A DNA stretch of 64,000 nucleotides, from positions 1,718,646 through 1,782,645 of the forward strand of contig NC_091589.1 in the NCBI RefSeq assembly GCF_042767895.1, given 5' to 3'. A program made the position numbers and the translations under genes. This DNA is from Penaeus vannamei. Its lineage: Eukaryota > Arthropoda > Malacostraca > Decapoda > Penaeidae. Below are positions 57,127 through 64,000 of the stretch, piece after piece. The stretch's first letter is position 1; every line of letters begins with the position of its first letter. Under the pieces are notes generated by a model. The model did not search any database. It was not told where the DNA came from and saw nothing but the letters and a program-made list of their open reading frames with translations.

Positions 57127-57555
57127 CACACATACATGTGTGCGCGCGGGTGTGTATGTGAGTATATATGTGTGTATGTGTGATTATCTACATATTCATA
57201 TATAATCGTATATACATACATCTATATACATACGTAGATGTATATATATACATATTTACTCACTCATATACCTACGCACACACTCCTATATACATACATA
57301 TATGTATAATTTATACAAACATATATTATATATACATTCATATTTAAGGACATACAGTGATACATATATACACAGAAAACATACATTCATACATACACAG
57401 GCACATAGAGAAATCAAAAGATAAAGGATTACACATATATACATGTATATATAAACATCCGCTGTACATTAGTCGACCTGCTTATCTACTTCAAGGAACT
57501 GTCAGTCGCATGCACGATATCAATGATGATCAATGACTTAGACACCAGGTGGTTT
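55265..57555. repeat. Spacer B between copies 21 and 22
   Basis: It contains the 79-codon block (55468-55707, intact), both old duplicate segments, a short GT tract (about 56363-56377), a long CA run (about 57083-57120) and a TATA region. It is the left-arm counterpart of the inverted spacer at 61,380-63,070. No gene is seen. Confidence 0.85.
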
Positions 57556-57681
57556 CTGGGGGCGGGTCCTTCACAAGACGTGGGCGTGTCCTATCCAAAG
57601 CCAATTTCTGACTCGTCGGCGGTCTGTCAAGGTCTTGCGTGTGAACAAGTATATAAGGAGTCCGACGCACTGCCGGAGTCA
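57556..57681 (+). promoter_or_regulatory. P2 promoter of copy 22
   Basis: TATATAA is at 57650-57656 and the predicted start is A57681. TGACGTGG is changed to AGACGTGG, and GAACAAGT precedes the TATA box. These private changes are shared only with the inverted copy 23. Confidence 0.76.
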
Positions 57682-57715
57682 CATCGCCCTGTTCCGTCTC
57701 ACCAATCCTGCAGAG

Positions 57716-58433
57716 ATGAAGTACTTGGTGAGTAAAATTTCAGTGTGTCCATTCCTTTGAGAACAGGATTAACGGGGCTTATTTTGTATCGTGGTTGATT
57801 TTAGAAATGGATGTTTAATTCAGGATTGTGTACCTTCAGGTGTTTGTACTCCTGGCGGCTGCCGCTTGCGCTTCTGAGGTGGAGAAGCGAGAGGCGGAGC
57901 CAAGTCGTGGCTACAACTATGGTTATGGTCACCACCACCACATCTATCATCCCTACCACACCTACCACAAGAGGTCCGCCGAGCCTGAGGCCGAAGCCGA
58001 GCCCTCTTACGGCTCCTACCACTACCCAGGCTACTACCGTCCCTATTCCTCCGGCTACCACAACACTCCCTACGTCCACCACCACCACAAGAGGTCCGCC
58101 GAGCCTGAGGCCGAGGCAGAGCCCTCTTACCAAGCTTACTACCACCCCTATTCCTACGGTTACCAAGCACACCACTACATTCCCTCCGTCCACCACCACC
58201 ACAAGAGGTCCGCTGACCCCGTTGCTGAGGCTGAAGCCAGCTACGCTCACAGGTCATACCACCCCGTCTATTACCCCTCCTACCACTACACACCCTATTC
58301 TCACAGCCACCACAAGAGATCTGCCGAGCCAGAAGCTGATCCTGGTTTCGCCTATGGCCACCACCAGTCCGTGTACCGCCCCTACCACAGTGGAGCCCAC
58401 TATGGGTACAGTTACCGCGCTCACCACCACTGA
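57716..58433 (+). CDS. Secreted His/Tyr-rich KR-repeat precursor, copy 22 (P2-A, left palindrome arm)
   Basis: Exons 57716-57727 and 57840-58433 encode 201 residues. Module 1 is shortened (GHHHHIYHPYHTYH), module 2 has PYSSGYHN and module 5 is GFAYGHHQSVYRPY to SYRAHHH. The stop is TGA, not TAA, and the 3'UTR (GACATTGGGAGACTATATGCC) is shared only with copy 23. The poly(A) signal is at 58488-58493. It is the last + strand copy and points tail-to-tail at copy 23. Confidence 0.92.
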
Positions 58434-58694
58434 GACATTGGGAGACTATATGCCCTGAAGTTCTTTTATGAAATTTAATTTGAAAACAATAAAGTCAATC
58501 TAAATAAATTAAGTCTATGATTTAAGAATCCTGATTGTAAACTATAGAGAAAATGGAGTAGATAAGCATATACTGATATATAAGTGAATTATACAAACAG
58601 CGAAGTCACAAAAAAAGCTAACTGTGACAGCCTGAAAACACGTTACTAAAGCTGGGTAACTGTAATATGAAATGAGCTGTACAGTAGTTGAATG
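58434..58694. repeat. Left arm of tail-to-tail inverted repeat (3' flank of copy 22)
   Basis: Reads in the reverse complement at about 60,200-60,480. Shared landmarks include CTGATATATAAGTGAATTATACAAAC, AAGCTAACTGTGACAGCCTGAAAACACG and GAGCTGTACAGTAGTTGAAT. Homology on this side stops at about 58,694, where the retrotransposon fragment begins. Confidence 0.85.
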
Positions 58695-58699
58695 GAATT

Positions 58700-58961
58700 T
58701 AAAAAAACGATCAAGCAGTCTTAAGTGTAAGTCTGCAGCAGATAACCACACAGAAAAACAATACTCAAAATGAGGCAGAATAAAAGAAAAGAAGCACCTA
58801 CGTGTAATGTTGTCATCTTCATTGATTTTCTTGCACTTGCGAATGATGCCTAACTTTGATGAAATTGCCCGGGCCATATTCCTAACATGCAATTCAAATG
58901 TAAGCTTTGAATCAACGGTTACACCTAAGAGCTTCAATTTATCTACCGAAGTGATTAAGAC
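58700..58961 (-). mobile_element. Non-LTR retrotransposon reverse-transcriptase fragment
   Basis: On the - strand an open frame of about 87 codons carries motifs of the C-terminal part of LINE reverse transcriptases: LKLLGVTVDSKLTF, then about 35 residues later FSFILPHFEYCFSVW, then LRLLDR. Such motifs follow the catalytic palm in Jockey/CR1-like elements. No catalytic YxDD, endonuclease or 5' part is present, so this is a dead fragment truncated at both ends. It is single-copy in the window and replaces part of spacer A in the left palindrome arm. Family assignment within non-LTR elements is uncertain. Confidence 0.75.
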
Positions 58962-58965
58962 TACA

Positions 58966-59006
58966 CATATATAAACACATATGTACACACATATACATAC
59001 ATACAA

Positions 59007-59079
<73 letters not shown>

Positions 59080-59265
59080 GTATGCATAATTATATTTATA
59101 TTGTATATATGTATATGTATGTATATGTACATGTATGTATGTACATATAGACATACACACTCCTATATGTATACATGTATATATCTATCTACAATGTATA
59201 TATATTCTTATTCATACATTATGTTTACATTCATATTTATACAAGCTGTATATATAGAGTATATT

Positions 59266-59332
<67 letters not shown>

Positions 59333-59526
59333 GTTACTGTTATTTTTCTACATTTGGTTTTCTCTTTAGTTATGTCTTTCTAAAAAAAATAGCTTTTAAT
59401 GGCCCAAGAATAATACAGCTAATATGAGCTAACAAATTAACAGAATGTTCATAACCATGAAAATACACACACACGAAGGGATAAAAAAATATACACATAT
59501 ATCTCCATAATAAATACATTTATGTA

Positions 59527-59596
<70 letters not shown>

Positions 59597-59850
59597 TGCC
59601 CATATACATTCATATATACATACATGTACATACATATATATACATAGGTATATATATCTAAATACATATATAAATATATATATATATATACATATATACA
59701 CATATACATACATATATACATATATATACATATGTACATACATATATGAATATATATATATATATATACATATCTACATATATACATGCATATACACATA
59801 TTTATACATACATATATGCACATACATATATACATATATATACATATATG
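58966..59850. repeat. Spacer A remnant and AT microsatellite at the palindrome centre
   Basis: Spacer A sequence resumes after the retrotransposon fragment: (AT)n about 59016-59074 and 59270-59329, then a diverged A block to about 59,528 with a 33-bp insertion near 59342-59375. A second microsatellite region (59,529-59,850) follows, in which TATA/CATA units appear in the opposite sense. The inversion breakpoint most likely lies in it. No gene is seen. Confidence 0.75.
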
Positions 59851-60040
59851 TAGGTCTTTACGCCTTTCGCAACAGGTCCTTCCCCCGGACCATGGGGTAC
59901 AGCCAACAGAAACATGAGTCCAACCACCGTGGAAACCGTGAGACCGGCATAGCACCTGCTGCTTGCACAATACGAGGACGGCAATTTGGGCTCGCCTCCC
60001 CGAGGTCGACCCTTGCCCGACAAGCGGTCTCTTCCTAAGG
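59851..60040. other. Unidentified 190-bp GC-rich segment
   Basis: A sharp change from AT microsatellite to mixed sequence of much higher GC starts at TAGGTCTTTACGCC and ends at CTTCCTAAGG. It occurs once in the window and does not match any spacer or gene copy. It contains a short self-complementary GGTCC/GGACC pair (about 59876-59891). The - strand frame has no recognisable domain. It may be a fragment of a dispersed repeat brought in at the inversion junction. Confidence 0.6.
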
Positions 60041-60480
60041 CAAATGCATATTACATACTGTACAGATATCAGATGTACAGTGAAAGTCTCAACCCTTAGG
60101 TAACACGTTTACTGAATCTATATATAGTTTTAGATTTTCATTTTATCAGTGTAATATTTGCTTGATGTAATTTACAATAATATGCTCATAAAAATCATTC
60201 CCGCAATTGCAAGTATTATAATTCAACTACTGTACAGCTCATTTAATATTACAGTTACCCAGCTTTAGTAACGTGTTTTCAGGCTGTCACAGTTAGCTTT
60301 TTTTGTGATTTCGTTGTTTGTATAATTCACTTATATATCAGTATATGCTTATCTACTCCATTTTCTCGATAGTTTACAATCAGGACTCTTAAATCATAGA
60401 CATAATTTATTTAGATTGACTTTATTGTTTTTCAATTAAATTTCAAAATAGAACTTCAGGGCATATAGTCTCCCAGTGTC
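60041..60480. repeat. Right arm of tail-to-tail inverted repeat (3' flank of copy 23)
   Basis: Reverse complement of spacer A start. It matches 58,434-58,694 and then continues with diverged spacer A sequence (CAATTGCGGGAATGATTTTTATGAGC-like on the - strand) to about 60,060, beyond where the left arm is interrupted. No gene is seen. Confidence 0.8.
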
Positions 60481-61219
60481 TCAGTGGTGGTGAGCGAGGT
60501 AGCCGTACCCATAGTGGGCTCCACTGTGGTAGGGGCGGTACACGGCCTGGTGGTGGTGGCCATAGGCGAAACCAGGATCAGCTTCTGGCTCGGCAGATCT
60601 CTTGTGGTGGCTGTGAGAATAGGGTGTGTAGTGGTAGGAGGGGTAATAGACGGGGTGGTATGACCTGTGAGCGTAGCTGGCTTCAGCCTCAGCAACGGGG
60701 TCAGCGGACCTCTTGTGGTGGTGGTGGACGGAGGGAATGTAGTGGTGTGTTTGGTAACCGTAGGAATAGGGGTGGTAGTAAGCTTGGTAAGAGGGCTCTG
60801 CCTCGGCCTCAGGCTCGGCGGACCTCTTGTGGTGGTGGTGGACGTAGGGAGTGTTGTGGTAGCCGTAGGAATGGGGACGGTAGTAGCCTGGGTAGTGGTA
60901 GGAACCGTAAGAGGGCTCGGCTTCGGCCTCAGGCTCGGCGGACCTCTTGTGGTAGGTGTGGTAGGGGTGATAGTAGGTGCGGGGGTAGTAGGCATGGTGA
61001 TGGAGACCATAACCATAGTTGTAGTCACGACTTGGCTCCGCCTCTCGCTTCTCCACCTCAGAAGCGCAAGCGGCAGCCGCCAGAAGTACAAACACCTGAA
61101 GGTACACAATCCTGAATTAAACGTCCATTTCTAAAATCAATCACGATACAAAATAAGCCCCGTTAATCCTGTTCTCAAAGGAATGGACACACTGAAATTT
61201 TACTCACCAAGTACTTCAT
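60481..61219 (-). CDS. Secreted His/Tyr-rich KR-repeat precursor, copy 23 (P2-A, right palindrome arm)
   Basis: On the - strand, exon 1 is 61208-61219 and exon 2 is 60481-61095, encoding 208 residues. The intron is 112 bp with a GTGAGT donor. Module 1 is RDYNYGYGLHHHAYYPRTYYHPY, module 2 has RPHSYGY, module 3 QAYYHPY and QTHHY, and module 4 SYAHRSYH. Module 5 is GFAYGHHHQAVYRPY to GYLAHHH. The TGA stop, 3'UTR and promoter variants are shared with copy 22, but modules 1-3 differ, so the arms have exchanged sequence with other copies since the inversion. The poly(A) signal is at 60421-60426. Confidence 0.92.
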
Positions 61220-61253
61220 CTCTGCAGGATTGGTGAGACGGAACAGGGCGATG

Positions 61254-61379
61254 TGACTCCGGCAGTGCGTCGGACTCCTTATATACTTGTTCACACGCAA
61301 GACCTTGACAGACCGCCGACGAGTCAGAAATTGGCTTTGGATAGGACACGCCCACGTCTTGTGAAGGACCCGCCCCCAG
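61254..61379 (-). promoter_or_regulatory. P2 promoter of copy 23
   Basis: On the - strand, TATATAA is at 61279-61285 and the predicted start is A61254. It carries the same AGACGTGG and GAACAAGT variants as copy 22. Confidence 0.76.
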
Positions 61380-61734
61380 AAACCACCTGGTGTCTAAGTC
61401 ATTGATCATCATTGATATCGTGCATGCGACTGACAGTTCCTTGAAGTAGATAAGCAGGTCGACTAATGTACAGCCCATGTTTATATATACATGTATAAAA
61501 GTGTAATCCTTTATCTTTTGATTTATCTATGTGCCTGTGTATGTATGAATGTATGTTTTCTGTGTATATATGTATATATATATGTATATAGGTGTGTGCG
61601 TAGGTATATGAGTAAATATGTATATAAATACACCTATATATGTATATAGATGTATGTATATACGTTTATATATGAATATGTAGATAATCACACATACACA
61701 CATATACTCCCATACATACACGCGGGCACACATA

Positions 61735-61765
<31 letters not shown>

Positions 61766-63070
61766 AAATGTGTGCAATATATGTATATGTGAGTATATGT
61801 ATAATATATAAATTACATATATATATAGATTTATGCGTTTGTGCGTTTGTGTGTGTGTGTGTGTGCATTTATGTATATGTATGCATATATACATTTATTA
61901 ATATATCTATGTCTATATATATCCATATCCATAGTATAAATGAATGTATTTGAGCATAAATGTAGTCTTTAAACTTTATCTGGAATAGATTTACAGGAAC
62001 CGACAAGAGGCGTTCGAGCAGATTCCAGAGGCTTCGGCCGATTGCTTCAGTGACTGTTCATTTGTTCTTCCCAAACGCAGTCACAGATAACGCCGGTTAC
62101 AATTACAGGAACAACCGTCGGTGTTATGACCTTCCTCTTCGTGGTCGTCTCCAGAGTAAGATCTCGTGACTTGAGGCGAATGGGAGATGCGACGAAATAT
62201 GATGCCGTATAGCTTGCCTCAAATATTTCCATTTATTCTATAATTATGCTTCTAAATAGTCACAACTAAAAAACAACTCAACCAATTACAACTAATAATT
62301 ACAAATGTGCGATTGCTAACATTTCAGTTTTCTTACTAGAGTTATTTCAGGCCTGCTTCCAAGTTCACTTCTCTCTTCCACTAAGATGTTTAATCATTAA
62401 CATGAATGAAAAGAATTTTCTCTTATAAATAACGTATCAAAACACCACTTACGAGTTGTGGCACTGCCCAATACACACACACTCACACACACACACACTC
62501 AAACACACATATATATGTATATACACTGTATAATCGTTATTATCATCTTTCTAACTGTAGGATTCCCATACCCTATATTTTTTCTTGGTTCTTTGGCAAC
62601 CAGTTTCGTTTTAAAATACTGACGACAGGATCCATACAGATGCAGAGCAATATATACCCTGACACAAGCACTGTATGTTTCTTTATTTTTATTATGTTTT
62701 AGTTCTCCCTGATTCCAGTCAGCTGACGATGCTGACAGCACTGCGGCTGACGAGGCCGGCGACTGAAGGATGGGGCTGACTCTCGCTCTCGACCGAAGGA
62801 TGGGTGAATGGGTGGAGTGGCTTGGTTCCTGTAAGGCTGCGTTGTTAAGGTCGTTTGTGTCATTCGTATGTATGTTTGTGTTGTATTTCTATGGTTGTGC
62901 GTTTATGTGATATGGTTGTTTTGTCTTGGACATCTATTCCTTTTTCTTAATAAATTGTGTAATAAGGATTCATAAATCAGAAACATGATTGATTTGGAAA
63001 CTTTTTTCGATTTCTTTATTACTTTTCAAAATAAAACTTATAGACAAAATCAGCACAAACCCCCAGTGCC
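61380..63070. repeat. Inverted spacer B between copies 24 and 23, with deletion
   Basis: Spacer B is in reverse orientation. About 530 bp is missing: on the - strand CAGCTGACTGGAATC runs directly into AGGGAGAACTAAAAC (junction near 62,715). The second half of the 79-codon block and the first old duplicate segment are removed. The second duplicate segment (about 62,050-62,470), a GT/CA tract (about 62473-62510) and the distal microsatellites (about 61,490-61,900) remain. No gene is seen. Confidence 0.85.
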
Positions 63071-63787
63071 TTAGTGGTGAGCCTGGTAGCCATAACCATA
63101 GTGAAGTCCATGGTAGTGGGTGGGATGGTACTGGTGGTGGTGAGCATAACTGACTCCTGCGTCAGCTTCTGGCTCGGCAGACCTCTTGTAGTGGCTGTGA
63201 GTGTAGGGAAAGTAGTGGGAGGAGTGGTAGTAACGAGGGTACACAGGGTGGAAGCCGGGCTCAGCAACGGGGTCAGCGGACCTCTTGTGGTGGTGGTGGA
63301 CGGAAGGAATGTAGTGGTGTGTTTGGTAACCGTAGGAAAAGGGGTGGTAGTAAGCTCGGTAAGAGGGCTCTGCCTCGGCCTCAGGCTCGGCGGACCTCTT
63401 GTGGTGGTGGTGGACGTAGGGCGTGTTGTGGTAGCCGTAGGAATGGGGACGGTAGTAGCCTGGGTAGTGGTAGGAACCGTAAGAGGGCTCGGCTTCGGCC
63501 TCAGGCTCGGCGGACCTCTTGTGGTAGGTGTGGTAGGGGTGATAGGTACGGGGGTAGTAGGCATGGTGATGGAGACCATAACCATAGTTGTAGGCACGAC
63601 TTGGCTCCGCCTCTCGCTTCTCCACCTCAGAAGCGCAAGCGGCAGCCGCCAGAAGCACAAACACCTGAAGGTACATAATGTTAGATTAAACTTCCATTTT
63701 AGAAACCATTCACGATAGAAATAAACGCCATTATTCCTGTTCACAGAAGATTAAGACCACTGAAATGTTACCCACCAAGTACTTCAT
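63071..63787 (-). CDS. Secreted His/Tyr-rich KR-repeat precursor, copy 24 (P1-B)
   Basis: On the - strand, exon 1 is 63776-63787 and exon 2 is 63071-63664, encoding 201 residues. The intron is 111 bp with a GTGGGT donor. Module 2 has RPHSYGY, module 3 HPFSYGY (Phe for Tyr), module 4 GFHPVYPRYYHSSHYF and module 5 QYHPTHYHG to QAHH. Together with copy 23 it forms the canonical P1-B / spacer B / P2-A unit in inverted orientation. The poly(A) signal is at 63015-63020. Confidence 0.92.
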
Positions 63788-63821
63788 CTCTGCAGGATTG
63801 GTGAGACGGAACAGGGCGATG

Positions 63822-63957
63822 TGACTCCGCCAATCCGTCCGTCTCCTTATATACCTGTTCACTCAAACGACCTTGACAAAACGCAGACAGCACAGTAAGA
63901 AAATAGAAACTGGCTTTGAGTAGGACACGCCCACATGAGATGAAGAACCGCCCACAG
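63822..63957 (-). promoter_or_regulatory. P1 promoter of copy 24
   Basis: On the - strand, TATATAA is at 63847-63853 and the predicted start is A63822. Both GC-type boxes are intact. The window ends about 40 bases beyond them, in the conserved upstream sequence of P1 promoters. Confidence 0.77.
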
Positions 63958-64000
63958 GAAATGTCTGGTGTCTTAGTCACTATTCTTCATTATCTTCGGC

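Noticed and set aside
57083..57130. Long CA/GT tracts in B spacers as regulatory elements
   Set aside because: Lengths vary freely between otherwise similar spacers and they lie hundreds of bases from the promoters; ordinary microsatellite variation explains them.
59851..60040. tRNA or tRNA-derived SINE in the GC-rich segment
   Set aside because: A sequence resembling a B box (AGGTCGACCC) is present, but no convincing A box, cloverleaf or 3' tail could be found by eye.

Overview
This is an AT-rich, microsatellite-saturated stretch of an animal nuclear genome. It has spliceosomal introns, TATA/initiator promoters, AATAAA poly(A) signals, a non-LTR retrotransposon fragment and an assembly gap of exactly 500 N. 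Very dense (AT)n, (TATG)n and (AC)n repeats, together with secreted His/Tyr-rich proteins, suggest a decapod crustacean, most likely a penaeid shrimp. That assignment is inference; no species marker is visible.

The window is one gene family in a tandem array: 24 copies (23 complete, 1 cut by the gap). Copies 1-22 are on the + strand and copies 23-24 on the - strand. Every complete copy has the same structure: a promoter with two GC-type boxes and TATATAA, an initiator-like TCA, a leader of about 35 nt, a four-codon first exon (MKYL), a 111-112 bp phase-0 intron, and a second exon of about 600 bp. The product is a 197-209 residue secreted precursor. It has a signal peptide, a short propiece and five His/Tyr/Gly/Pro-rich modules, each preceded by Lys-Arg. 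Each Lys-Arg is followed by an even run of X-Ala/X-Pro dipeptides (SA-EP-EA-EA-EP and variants). This is the layout of a polyprotein cut by a KR convertase and then trimmed by a dipeptidyl aminopeptidase. The final role (cuticle matrix, metal-binding or antimicrobial peptides) cannot be decided from sequence.

Two promoter/intron classes (P1, P2) and two C-terminal/3' classes (A, B) occur in all four combinations: P1-A seven, P1-B seven, P2-A eight, P2-B one. A-type 3' ends are always followed by spacer A (1.5-2.4 kb, AT/TATG microsatellites) and then a P1 promoter. B-type ends are always followed by spacer B (about 2.2 kb, more complex sequence plus CA/GT repeats) and then a P2 promoter. This fits an ancestral two-gene unit, P1-B / spacer B / P2-A / spacer A, reshuffled by unequal exchange inside the coding exons.

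Layout: 1-19,360 holds copies 1-7. 19,361-19,860 is the gap. 19,861-58,433 holds copies 8-22. 58,434-60,480 is a tail-to-tail palindrome centre with a reverse-transcriptase fragment and an unidentified 190 bp GC-rich segment. 60,481-64,000 holds copies 23 and 24 in inverted orientation. Genes are GC-rich islands in very AT-rich spacers. No other protein gene, tRNA, rRNA or CRISPR was found.
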